Shown one piece after another: positions 45,966-54,287 of a stretch of DNA of 64,000 nucleotides. Position 1 is the stretch's first letter. Every line of letters starts with the position of its first letter. A model generated the notes under the pieces. It was not told where the DNA came from. It ran no database searches and worked only from the letters and a program-made list of their open reading frames with translations. This DNA comes from Maricaulis maris_C. Its GTDB lineage: Bacteria; Pseudomonadota; Alphaproteobacteria; Caulobacterales; Maricaulaceae. The stretch is from assembly GCF_049116555.1 (NCBI RefSeq), contig NZ_JAGDYT010000003.1, forward strand, positions 62,001-126,000. Reading direction: 5' to 3'. The translations under genes were made by a program, and so were the position numbers.

Positions 45966-46853
45966 ATGAACGAGACAAAGGGCGATGGCGCCAACCCGGT
46001 GCGGTTCCGGCATGCCCTGCCGGACGGCGAGCTGAGCGGCCTGGCCTGGCCGGCTCCGGAGAAACCGCGCCTCGTCTTCATCCACGCGAACGGATTTTGC
46101 GCCAGCGCCTATCGGCAGATGCTCGGACACTTGTCGACCGCCTTCGACATTCTCGCACCGGACCTGCGCGGACACGGACGAACACACCTGACCGCCGACC
46201 CCGACCAGCATCGCAGCTGGGATATCTATGCGGCGGACATCAGCGATTGGCTCGGCTCGCTCGACCGGAGCCCGGACGCCTTCGCCGGGCACTCGATGGG
46301 CGCAATCGTTTCGCTACTGTCTGCCAGCCGGCTGTCTCGACCTGTTCCGTTGGCCCTGGTCGAACCGGTCATATTGCCCCCCGTTTTCTACCTGATGTGC
46401 CAAGGCCCATTGAGAGGTCTGATGCGCGGCCGAGTTCCGATCGCCAAGGCAGCCCGCAGGCGCTTCGATGGCTGGGAAGCCCGATCAGACGCCGCGACGC
46501 GCTATGCCCGCCACCCCACTTTCCGGAACTGGGCCCCCGGGGTCCTGGATGATTATCTCGAAGATGGGCTGGCAAAGTCAGAAGCGGGCGAAATTCACCT
46601 GTCCTGCAACCCGTTATGGGAAGCCGCCAACTACGAAGCCCAGGGTCATGATATCGGGACAGCCCTGCGACAGCAGGCCGGGTCAGTCAGTGTGCTGAAA
46701 GCGGAAAAGGGATCGACCATCGTCAGGCCCCGCGCCCTCACGAGTCGGGGCATCGGCATCGATTTGATGACGGGGACCGGACATCTTGCACCGATGGAGG
46801 CTCCCGAACGGGTCGCCGACTGGATAAGTGGCAAACTGAAAAACCCGGATTAA
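45966..46853 (+). CDS. Alpha/beta hydrolase
   Basis: A 295-residue hydrolase of the common fold. The oxyanion loop is FIHANGFCA, then APDLRGHGRT; the nucleophile is Ser110 in AGHSMGAIV; the catalytic His is in GTGHLAPMEAPE near the C-terminus. No signal peptide. The ATG at 45966 with GGAG upstream is preferred over a longer in-frame start that has none. An enoyl-CoA hydratase gene follows after 91 bases, hinting at acyl or ester metabolism. Confidence 0.9.
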   Translation: MNETKGDGANPVRFRHALPDGELSGLAWPAPEKPRLVFIHANGFCASAYRQMLGHLSTAFDILAPDLRGHGRTHLTADPDQHRSWDIYAADISDWLGSLDRSPDAFAGHSMGAIVSLLSASRLSRPVPLALVEPVILPPVFYLMCQGPLRGLMRGRVPIAKAARRRFDGWEARSDAATRYARHPTFRNWAPGVLDDYLEDGLAKSEAGEIHLSCNPLWEAANYEAQGHDIGTALRQQAGSVSVLKAEKGSTIVRPRALTSRGIGIDLMTGTGHLAPMEAPERVADWISGKLKNPD

Positions 46854-46944
46854 TCGGGCGATACCGTCCCGGTCGTCGCGAGGCCGGAGCCGGTCTGACG
46901 CCGGTTTCAAGCCGACTGGATCCACCAGCACGAAGGAGATCGAC

Positions 46945-47754
46945 ATGTCACAGGAAGAACGCTTCGCCGATCGGGTCACAGTCTCGACGTCCGACCATGT
47001 CGCCCATGTCCGGCTCGACCGGCCTGACAAGCTCAATGCCATCGACCCGGCCATGTTCGACGGGCTGCTGGAAGCCGGCAAGTATCTCGCCGCCCAAGAC
47101 CAGGTGCGCGCCGTCATACTCTCGGGCGAAGGACGCATGTTCTGCGCCGGGCTCGACTTTGCCAGTTTCGCGGCCATGGCCGGCGATGCGGAAGCCATGG
47201 AGCCGCTGGAGACACGGACCCACGGCCTGAGCAATCGCCCACAGCATGCCTGCCTGCAGTGGCGGGAGCTCCCCATGCCCGTCATCGCGGCCATCCAGGG
47301 CGGCGCCCTGGGCGGAGGACTTCAGATCGCCTTGGGCGCGGACATCCGCCTGGTCGCACCGGATGCCAGGCTCGCCATCGCCGAAATCCGATGGGGCCTG
47401 GTGCCCGACATGGGCGGCTGCGTCGTCCTGCCGGGGCTGATGCGAGACGACCAGATCCGCGAACTGACCTATTCCGGGCGCGATGTGAGCGGCGAGGAGG
47501 CTGTTGAACTCGGCCTCGCCACCCGAGTCGAAGCGGATCCGCTCGCCGCCGCGCGAGACATGGCCCGCGCCATGGCCACGCGCAGCCCGTCCGCGATGCG
47601 GGCAAGCAAGCGGCTTCTCAACCAGGCGGCCGGGGATAACCCTGCCACGGTCCTGCTGGCGGAATCGCGTGAACAGGCCGGCTTGATGGGCAGCGCCCAC
47701 CAGGTCGAGGCTGTCATGGCGCAAATGGAGAAGCGCCCGCCCGTCTTCGACTGA
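46945..47754 (+). CDS. Enoyl-CoA hydratase/isomerase family protein
   Basis: A 269-residue crotonase. Oxyanion-hole segments are FCAGLDF and IQGGALGGGLQIALGADIR; AIAEIRWGLVPDMGG holds the Glu of the second catalytic position, while the other typical Glu position is less clear. It should hydrate or isomerise an acyl-CoA in fatty or related acid breakdown. AAGGAG precedes the ATG. Confidence 0.92.
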   Translation: MSQEERFADRVTVSTSDHVAHVRLDRPDKLNAIDPAMFDGLLEAGKYLAAQDQVRAVILSGEGRMFCAGLDFASFAAMAGDAEAMEPLETRTHGLSNRPQHACLQWRELPMPVIAAIQGGALGGGLQIALGADIRLVAPDARLAIAEIRWGLVPDMGGCVVLPGLMRDDQIRELTYSGRDVSGEEAVELGLATRVEADPLAAARDMARAMATRSPSAMRASKRLLNQAAGDNPATVLLAESREQAGLMGSAHQVEAVMAQMEKRPPVFD

Positions 47755-47870
47755 ACCCGCTGACCGCATCCCACAGCAACTGGCGGGACTGGCGGGACAG
47801 TGTTTCCGCTGGCGCCGGTAATCAAAGCGCCGCGCTTTCCCATATGTCAGTCATCGAAAGCGAGGCTGTC

Positions 47871-48038
47871 ATGCGATACATCGGTATAGCTCTGTCACTT
47901 CTCATCCTGGCCGGAACCGGCGCGCTCGTCTGGCAGGACGGTTTGACCGGCAACGGCCTGGTCGTTCGCGCTCCGGCGACAACCGACCTCGCCACACCGG
48001 CGCGGCCCCTCGCCCGACCCCGTCGGGAGCCCCTGTAA
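47871..48038 (+). CDS. Small membrane protein
   Basis: A 55-residue protein with one hydrophobic N-terminal helix (about 3-19) and a Pro/Arg-rich tail. The second ATG at 47871 is favoured over 47844 because AGCGAGG stands before it. Its stop overlaps the acetyltransferase start (TAATG), so the two are probably co-translated. Function unknown. Confidence 0.55.
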   Translation: MRYIGIALSLLILAGTGALVWQDGLTGNGLVVRAPATTDLATPARPLARPRREPL

Positions 48039-48340
48039 TGACCATCAGGATCACACGCGAGGACAGTGGTTCGAAAGGGCGTTTCATCGCCCATGTCGAG
48101 GGCCAGGCAGAGACCGGCGAAATGACCTGGTCCCGCCTGTCATCCAGCCGCATCATCGTCGATCATACAGGTGTGCCCGACAGTCTGCGCGGGCTGGGCG
48201 TCGGCGCCGCGCTCGCCCGACAGGTTGTCGAAACCGCGCGGGCGGAAGGCGTCACCATCCTGCCTCTCTGCCCCTTCCTCAAGGCCCAGGCGGAACGCCA
48301 TCCGGACTGGTCCGACGTAATCGAGACGATCGGGCACTGA
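48038..48340 (+). CDS. Small GNAT-type N-acetyltransferase (YjdJ-like)
   Basis: A 100-residue single-domain acetyltransferase. LRGLGVGAALARQVVETAR is the acetyl-CoA-binding loop and helix, and VTILPLCPFLKAQAERHPDW is the typical C-terminus of the short YjdJ-like family. Acceptor unknown. Start overlaps the preceding stop. Confidence 0.85.
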   Translation: MTIRITREDSGSKGRFIAHVEGQAETGEMTWSRLSSSRIIVDHTGVPDSLRGLGVGAALARQVVETARAEGVTILPLCPFLKAQAERHPDWSDVIETIGH

Positions 48341-48354
48341 CCCGCCGATGATCT

Positions 48355-49014
48355 TCAATCCTCTGCCCATTGCCGCAAGAGATTGGCTTTGGTCTTCAAG
48401 ATGAGATCGAGCTCACGGGTCTTGCCGTCCCGTTCGAAGAGCCGAGTGGAGACCTGATCCAGATCAAACAGGATTTCGCGCTGATCGGCCCGTCGCACCA
48501 GTGATCGCACCCATCCGACAACCGCCAGCCTCTCACCGCTCGTGACGGGGGCGACGTGATGAATGGCCGATGTGGCGTAGACCACAGCATCGCCGGGAGC
48601 CAGCTTGATCTCGGTCTCGCCCTCGGTCCCGTCCATGACCAGTTCGCCGCCGTCATAGCGGTCCGGCTCGCTGAGGAAGAGCGTGAAGGAAAGATCGGCC
48701 CTGCGGCCACCCATGAGCGCATCGTCTATATGAGGTCCGTATTCCATCCCCTCGCGATAGCGCGACACCAGAATGCGCGAGAGCGTCTTGGGCCGGGCGA
48801 AGCTGACAAAACCGGCATGGGCCATCAAGGCCTTTCTGACCTCGCTGCGGACGGTATCGACACGGGCACCGGTCTCGAGCTGCTCATTGGCTTTCACGCC
48901 CCGGGCGACCCGGCCGGCGGTCTTGCCCCCATCCCCGAACGTGCCTTCGCGTATCAGGCGGCGTAGATGCTCGACCTGCTCAGGTGAGCAGACATTTTGC
49001 AGATGAATGAGCAT
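48355..49014 (-). CDS. PKHD-type Fe(II)/2-oxoglutarate dioxygenase (YbiX/PiuC-like)
   Basis: A 219-residue oxygenase. The iron ligands are His95 and Asp97 in GPHIDDAL and His152 in SAIHHVAPV; Arg162 after it should hold 2-oxoglutarate. The C-terminal helical tail fits the YbiX/PiuC family. In other bacteria these genes are linked to iron uptake; here no siderophore receptor adjoins directly, although a TonB receptor lies about 3 kb away. It converges with the GNAT gene. Confidence 0.9.
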   Translation of the reverse strand: MLIHLQNVCSPEQVEHLRRLIREGTFGDGGKTAGRVARGVKANEQLETGARVDTVRSEVRKALMAHAGFVSFARPKTLSRILVSRYREGMEYGPHIDDALMGGRRADLSFTLFLSEPDRYDGGELVMDGTEGETEIKLAPGDAVVYATSAIHHVAPVTSGERLAVVGWVRSLVRRADQREILFDLDQVSTRLFERDGKTRELDLILKTKANLLRQWAED

Positions 49015-49107
49015 GCGGGCTCCTGCGACTAATTGTCATTTGCTTGGAATACCGTTAGGCGTTTATCGCATTGATGAGAGCGAAATCCATCCGCGAAAGG
49101 AAGTTTC

Positions 49108-49959
49108 ATGGGGATCAAGCGTCGCACGCGTGTCTGGACATCGGTCGGAACAGCCGCCCTTCTCGGGGGGCTGGCCAGCTGTAGTGAGCCCGCCGAAACG
49201 CCGGGCGCCCCGGACACCCAAGCGCCGTCCGGGACGGCGAGCGCGCCCGCCTTCTCGGAAGGAGAAGGAGAAGGCGAAGGCGAAGGTAATGGCGGCGAAT
49301 TCGGAATCGATCCGGTCGAGGCTGAATCCAATCCGGTGGTCTTTCTCACCGCACTCGAAGTCATGCGCGCCCATTACCTGGCCGGCATTGACGCCTTTGA
49401 AGCGGGTGACCGTACTGCCGGTGCAGAAATGTTCGCCCACCCGATTTCGGAAATCTATATCGATTTCGAACCCGCCCTGGACGCTCGCGGCGCGCCACTT
49501 TTCGGGGATGTGATGACCGACGCATCGGTTGCCCCCTATTCCGGTGAAAGCGATGAAGCCATTGCCGCGCGCGTTGACGACGTTATCGCGGCGATCGATG
49601 CGGCCTCCGCTTTCGCACCGCGCAGCCACAATTCCCCTGCCGGTGTCCACGCCCGGGTCCTGACCGATCTGATTGAGCGTGCGGCCCTCCAATACGAGGT
49701 CCTCGCCACCAATCCGGACGCGCGCGAAGCCTATCTCGACGGCTATGGATTTGCCCGCGCCGCGCAACGCTATGCCGGCAATCATCTCGAACAGGTTGCC
49801 GAAGGTGATGCGGATGCGGCCCTCCTTCTGGGGCGCGCGGTAAGCGCCATGCAGACAGCCTTTCCGACAGCCCTGCGGCCGCGCGAACTGGCAGGCGACA
49901 GCGCAGTCCTGCTTTCCCTCGCGAGTCAGGCTCGCACCGAAGCTGACGGCTTGCGCTGA
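49108..49959 (+). CDS. Lipoprotein with EG-repeat linker
   Basis: A 283-residue protein with a lipoprotein signal: basic MGIKRRTRVW, hydrophobic core, lipobox LASC with Cys25. A Pro/Ala/Ser-rich stretch and five Glu-Gly dipeptides (about 51-60) act as a flexible linker. The folded part is helical (for example VVFLTALEVMRAHYLAGIDAF, AALLLGRAVSAMQTAF) with no recognised family. AAAGGAAG precedes the ATG. Probably a periplasmic-facing lipoprotein of unknown function. Confidence 0.8.
   Translation: MGIKRRTRVWTSVGTAALLGGLASCSEPAETPGAPDTQAPSGTASAPAFSEGEGEGEGEGNGGEFGIDPVEAESNPVVFLTALEVMRAHYLAGIDAFEAGDRTAGAEMFAHPISEIYIDFEPALDARGAPLFGDVMTDASVAPYSGESDEAIAARVDDVIAAIDAASAFAPRSHNSPAGVHARVLTDLIERAALQYEVLATNPDAREAYLDGYGFARAAQRYAGNHLEQVAEGDADAALLLGRAVSAMQTAFPTALRPRELAGDSAVLLSLASQARTEADGLR
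49258..49287 (+). repeat. Five tandem hexamers GAAGGN
   Basis: Five in-frame units (GAAGGA twice, GAAGGC twice, GAAGGT once) encode the EG linker of the lipoprotein. Such tandem repeats can change in copy number by strand slippage without breaking the frame. Confidence 0.85.
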
Positions 49960-50113
49960 GGATCCTCCCTGCGAATTGATCGCCGGAGCCTCACCACAGG
50001 CCAGCTGGCCGCCGCAAACAACAGGTCGCGGGTGACCGACAGGCTGCAGCGCCACCTGACAGACATGGCGCTCGACTGGTATAGGCGGGACATCTCGTTT
50101 CCAATGGACCGCC

Positions 50114-51049
50114 ATGCCCCCCTTCCTGGTTGCCGCTCTCTATAAATTTGCCCCACTGAAGGCGGATGCCGCACTTCAGGACGAGATCCGTGATCTGTGT
50201 GTCACCGAGCATGTCTTCGGCACGCTTCTGCTCGCCAGCGAGGGAATCAATGGCACGATTGCCGGCCCGGATGGCGGCGTGCACGCCGTGCTCGCCAGGC
50301 TACGTGCCCTGCCCGGTTTCTCGGAGTTGGAGCACAAGGAAAGCCGTGCCGAGACCCAGCCCTTCCTGCGCATGAAAGTCCGCCTGAAGCGTGAAATTGT
50401 CACGATGGGTGTTACCGACATCGACCCGGTCGGAGCCGTGGGGACCTATGTCGAGCCTGAAGACTGGAATGACCTCATCACCGCGCCCGATGTGGTGACG
50501 ATCGACACGCGAAATGACTACGAGGTCCGGATCGGGCAATTCGAGGGAGCGATCAACCCGAAGACAGTCTCCTTTCGCGAGTTTCCAGACTGGTTCCGAA
50601 GCTTCCGTGAAACCCGCCCCAATGCCCGCATCGCCATGTATTGCACCGGCGGCATTCGCTGCGAGAAAGCAACGGCCTTTGCCCGGATGGAAGGAGTCGA
50701 CGACGTCTTCCATCTCAAGGGTGGAATCCTGAAATATCTCGAGACCATTCCAGAGAGCGAAAGCCGCTGGCGCGGCGAGTGCTTCGTCTTCGACCGTCGG
50801 GTCGCTGTCACCCATGGGCTCGACCTCGGCACGCACACGCTTTGCCATGCCTGTCGCGAACCTCTGGGTCCGGAGGATTTGCGCTCACCGGACTATCTGC
50901 CCGGCCATGCCTGCCCGCATTGCGTCGAGATCCGCACGCCGGAACAACGCGAACGCTATGCCGAGCGGCATCGCCAGGAAAGCCTGGCGCGCGCCCGCGG
51001 TGAACGGCATCTCGGCCAACCGGGAGCACCGCGTGAGGCTGACGGATGA
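50114..51049 (+). CDS. trhO: tRNA uridine(34) hydroxylase TrhO
   Basis: A 311-residue rhodanese-type protein that hydroxylates uridine-34 of certain tRNAs using oxygen. The N-terminal ferredoxin-like part (KFAPLKADAALQDEIRDLC, LASEGINGTIAG) and the rhodanese core with Cys177 in YCTGGIRCEKA match TrhO/YceA over the whole length. The C-terminal part has two CxxC-type pairs (CHAC at about 256, CPHC at about 280), a zinc-ribbon seen in the longer members. The GST gene overlaps its stop by ATGA. Confidence 0.95.
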   Translation: MPPFLVAALYKFAPLKADAALQDEIRDLCVTEHVFGTLLLASEGINGTIAGPDGGVHAVLARLRALPGFSELEHKESRAETQPFLRMKVRLKREIVTMGVTDIDPVGAVGTYVEPEDWNDLITAPDVVTIDTRNDYEVRIGQFEGAINPKTVSFREFPDWFRSFRETRPNARIAMYCTGGIRCEKATAFARMEGVDDVFHLKGGILKYLETIPESESRWRGECFVFDRRVAVTHGLDLGTHTLCHACREPLGPEDLRSPDYLPGHACPHCVEIRTPEQRERYAERHRQESLARARGERHLGQPGAPREADG

Positions 51050-51681
51050 CGCCAGGCCTGCCCATTCTCTGGTCATTCCGGCGTTGTCCCTATGCAATGC
51101 GCGCTCGCCTCTCCCTGCATGCTGCCGGGATCGCGGTCGAGCACCGGGAAATCCTGCTGCGCGACAAACCACCCGCAATGTTGGAAGCATCGCCGAAAGG
51201 CACAATTCCGGTTCTGGTCCTGGAGGACCAGGTCATCGATGAGAGCCTGGACATCATGCTGTGGGCCTTGCGGCAGCATGACCCGGAGGGGTGGTTGCGC
51301 GAGGAGCGCGACGCGTTGAAGCTGGCCGCAGCCTGCGACGCCCGGTTCAAGCCACATCTTGACCGCTACAAGTATGCGACACGCTATGCCGACACCGACC
51401 CACAGGAACACCGCGCCGCCGCTGCCGAATTCGTGACCGACCTGGAAGACAGGCTCAGCCACTCACCCGCCCTGGGCGGGGCGCAAGCCGGGCTCGCCGA
51501 CTACGCGATTTTCCCGTTTATCCGACAATATGCCCATACCGACAGGGATTGGTTTGCCGCCCAGAACTGGCCTTCTGTACAGGCTTGGCTGGACACTCAT
51601 CTCAACACCGTCCGGTTTGCCGAAATCATGCGCAAACACCCGTTGTGGACGTCAGATGCCGACCTGCAAAATGGCGTGTGA
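51046..51681 (+). CDS. Glutathione S-transferase-like protein
   Basis: A 211-residue protein. The thioredoxin-like half has FRRCPYAMRARL with Cys14 and the cis-Pro segment GTIPVLVLE, then EDQVIDESLDI. The helical half follows. A Cys in the active position suggests an omega/Grx2-like class that reduces disulfides rather than classical conjugation. Overlaps trhO by ATGA; the pairing suggests a link to sulfur or redox chemistry but the substrate is unknown. Confidence 0.87.
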   Translation: MTPGLPILWSFRRCPYAMRARLSLHAAGIAVEHREILLRDKPPAMLEASPKGTIPVLVLEDQVIDESLDIMLWALRQHDPEGWLREERDALKLAAACDARFKPHLDRYKYATRYADTDPQEHRAAAAEFVTDLEDRLSHSPALGGAQAGLADYAIFPFIRQYAHTDRDWFAAQNWPSVQAWLDTHLNTVRFAEIMRKHPLWTSDADLQNGV

Positions 51682-51844
51682 TGCATTGAATCCACATCCC
51701 CGGCCAGATTTCTGCTGCACCGCAACATAACGCTGTCACCGAACTGCAATATCCATTATCGGAAAGTCCATCCTGGCTGCTCCACTTCCCGCGAAGCACA
51801 CCTCGCTGGTGCAGCTCATACTGGTTGGTTCGAAAGATTCCCTC

Positions 51845-54073
51845 ATGACCCTTGCCTCTTCCGCTCGCAAACGCGTGCAGCTCGCCGGCGTCAGCGCCCT
51901 CGCGCTCACGGCCTCCGCCTTCATCCCTGCCTCGGCTGTCGCCCAGTCCGCGCCGGCGTCCACCTCGACCGTTGAAACGATCATCGTGACGACCACGCGC
52001 CGCGAAGAAAACGTCCAGGACATCGCCAATTCGGTCACGGCCCAGTCCGGCGAAGATCTCGCCCCGCTGACCGAAGGTGGCGCCGATATTCTCAGCCTCG
52101 CTGCCCGCATCCCCTCCGTCTATGCGGAAAGCTCCAATGGCCGTGTCGCCCCGCGCTTCTATATTCGTGGCCTGGGCAATACCGATTTTGACCTCGCCGC
52201 GTCGCAGCCGGTCTCGGTCATCATGGACAATGTGGTGATGGAAAACGTCATCTTGAAATCCTTCCCGCTGTTCGATATCGCCCAGGTGGAGATCGCTCGC
52301 GGCCCCCAAGGCACGCTGTTTGGACGCAATACGACGGCCGGTACAATCAAGTTTGACTCGGTCCGACCGACCCAGGAAACCGACGGCTATGTCAGCGTCT
52401 CGACTGCCTCCTACGGCACCACAAACCTTGAAGCCGCCATGGGCGGCGCGCTGGTCGAAGACGTGCTGAGCGCGCGCCTGTCACTGCTCTCGCAGCATCG
52501 CGATGACTGGATCGACAATGGCTTCACCGGCGATAACAATGCGCTCGGCGGGTATGACGAGCAGGCCGGTCGCGCCCAGCTCCTGTATACCCCGACCGAG
52601 TCTTTCGACGCCCTGCTGAATGTGCATGCCCGCTCGCTGGTCGGCACCTCTGCCGTGTTCCGCGCCAATATACTGACCCCGGGCAGCAATGCGCTTAACA
52701 GCAATTATGTTCGTGATGAAGTCTATTTCGACAGCGCCTTCAACAACCCGCAAGCCTATGACAGCTGGGGCACGAGCGCGGCGCTGAACTACTATACCGA
52801 TGCCGGCGTGACCCTGACGTCGATCACCGGCTATGAGGCCGCCGAGGGCTATTCGCTCGGCGATATCGATGGCGGCAATCTGGTGACCGGCCCGGGCTTC
52901 ATCCCCTTCCCGTCGGAAACCCAGGACGGTATCGACTCGCTCGAGCAGTTCACGCAGGAATTCCGGATCGCCTCCAGCGATGACCAGCCGACGACCTGGC
53001 AGATCGGCGCCTATTATTTCTCCGGCGAGTTCGACATCACCACGGTTGGACCAAATGGCGGCTTTCCGCCGTCCACGACCGTGCGCCATGACAACACGCT
53101 TTGGTCCGCCTTCGGTCAGGTCAGCCACCAGTTGAACGACAATCTCCAACTCTCGGGTGGCCTGCGCTTCACGCATGACGCCAAGGAGCTGGTCGGCGTG
53201 GTGACCTCGATTCCGGTGGCACCGGTCTCCGCATCCGACGACCAGTTCAGCTGGGACCTGTCGGCCTATTACGATCTTGACGATCGCCAGGCTGTCTTCG
53301 CCCGTCTCGCCCGCGGCTTCCGCGGCCCGTCAATCCAGGCCCGCGACGTTGCCTTCTTCAACCCGCCCTCGATTGCCGACAGCGAGACCTCGACCTCGTT
53401 TGAAATCGGCTACAAGTCGGAGCCGCTCGATGGGCGCGCCCGCTTCAACGCGACCGCCTTCTACTACCAGGTCGACGACCTGCAGCTCTCGGCCGTCGGC
53501 GGCGGCGGCAATCTTGTCCAGCTGATCAATGCCGATCGCGGCGTTGGCTATGGTTTCGAAATCGACAGTGAAATGTGGGTGACTGACAATCTCTTTGTCA
53601 CCGCCGGCCTCTCCTGGAACGAGACCGAGTTGCAGGATAATGACCTGGAAGTTGGCGTGTGCGCCCAATGCACCGTGCTGGATCCGGATACCGATAATGA
53701 CGGTTTCGTCGAAGTCGACGGCAATCCCTTCCCGCAGGCACCGGACTACATCCTGTCCCTTACGGCTCGCTACTCGATCCCGGCCGGCAATGGCGGCGAA
53801 TGGTTCGCTTACACCGACTGGTTCTACCAGGGTCGCACGAACCTCTTCCTCTACGAGTCCGAAGAGTTCTACTCCGACGGTAATTTCGAAGGCGGTCTGC
53901 GCCTTGGCTATGCCGGCGAGATGTCCGGCGGCCAGGATTACGAGCTCGCAGTCTTTGCGCGCAATATCACCGACGAAGACAATCTCGTCGGTGGCATCGA
54001 CTTCAACAACAATACCGGTTTCGTCAACGAGCCGCGCATTGTTGGTGTCTCCTTCCGTGCCAGCCTGAACTAG
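51845..54073 (+). CDS. TonB-dependent outer-membrane receptor
   Basis: A 742-residue receptor. A signal peptide (about 1-31, ending near AVAQS) is followed by VETIIVTTTRREENVQDI, a TonB-box/plug start, then plug motifs FYIRGLGNTDFD and IARGPQGTLFGRNTTAGTI, and a beta-barrel ending in VGVSFRASLN, with a penultimate-type aromatic strand. It belongs to the large group with RREE plug starts common in marine alphaproteobacteria; the ligand (iron complex, vitamin or glycan) cannot be read. ATG 51845 is the first start that leaves a proper signal peptide. Confidence 0.93.
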   Translation: MTLASSARKRVQLAGVSALALTASAFIPASAVAQSAPASTSTVETIIVTTTRREENVQDIANSVTAQSGEDLAPLTEGGADILSLAARIPSVYAESSNGRVAPRFYIRGLGNTDFDLAASQPVSVIMDNVVMENVILKSFPLFDIAQVEIARGPQGTLFGRNTTAGTIKFDSVRPTQETDGYVSVSTASYGTTNLEAAMGGALVEDVLSARLSLLSQHRDDWIDNGFTGDNNALGGYDEQAGRAQLLYTPTESFDALLNVHARSLVGTSAVFRANILTPGSNALNSNYVRDEVYFDSAFNNPQAYDSWGTSAALNYYTDAGVTLTSITGYEAAEGYSLGDIDGGNLVTGPGFIPFPSETQDGIDSLEQFTQEFRIASSDDQPTTWQIGAYYFSGEFDITTVGPNGGFPPSTTVRHDNTLWSAFGQVSHQLNDNLQLSGGLRFTHDAKELVGVVTSIPVAPVSASDDQFSWDLSAYYDLDDRQAVFARLARGFRGPSIQARDVAFFNPPSIADSETSTSFEIGYKSEPLDGRARFNATAFYYQVDDLQLSAVGGGGNLVQLINADRGVGYGFEIDSEMWVTDNLFVTAGLSWNETELQDNDLEVGVCAQCTVLDPDTDNDGFVEVDGNPFPQAPDYILSLTARYSIPAGNGGEWFAYTDWFYQGRTNLFLYESEEFYSDGNFEGGLRLGYAGEMSGGQDYELAVFARNITDEDNLVGGIDFNNNTGFVNEPRIVGVSFRASLN

Positions 54074-54100
54074 GCATCGGACCGAGCGTTAACAAAAGAA

Positions 54101-54132
54101 AAGCTCCGGGCGTAATCCCGGAGCTTTTTTTA
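54101..54132 (+). terminator. Rho-independent terminator after TonB receptor
   Basis: AAGCTCCGGG, loop CGTAAT, CCCGGAGCTT, then a run of T. A ten-base-pair GC-rich stem with a T-tract on the + strand, 28 bases after the receptor stop. Confidence 0.92.
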
Positions 54133-54216
54133 TTCGCTGAAATCGGCAGTCGGTGGTGGCAGGGTGATCGTGACGCTGCTCAAGGCAGTTTGTTCACCCG
54201 ATTTCCCCCCGAGACT

Positions 54217-54252
54217 GAGGGCGCTCCCGTTGAGCGCCCTCTTTCTTTTTTC
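54217..54252 (+). terminator. Second Rho-independent terminator
   Basis: GAGGGCGCTC, a short loop, GAGCGCCCTC, then TTTCTTTTTT. The T-tract is on the + strand, so it is a backup for the receptor transcript rather than a signal for the minus-strand gene. The 80 bases between the two terminators hold nothing recognisable. Confidence 0.85.
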
Positions 54253-54287
54253 GGGTTCGACCGTTTGCGATATCGAACGACGCTGAG

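Noticed and set aside
49063..50115. 350-aa minus-strand frame over the lipoprotein gene
   Set aside because: Low-complexity shadow; the + frame has lipobox and RBS.
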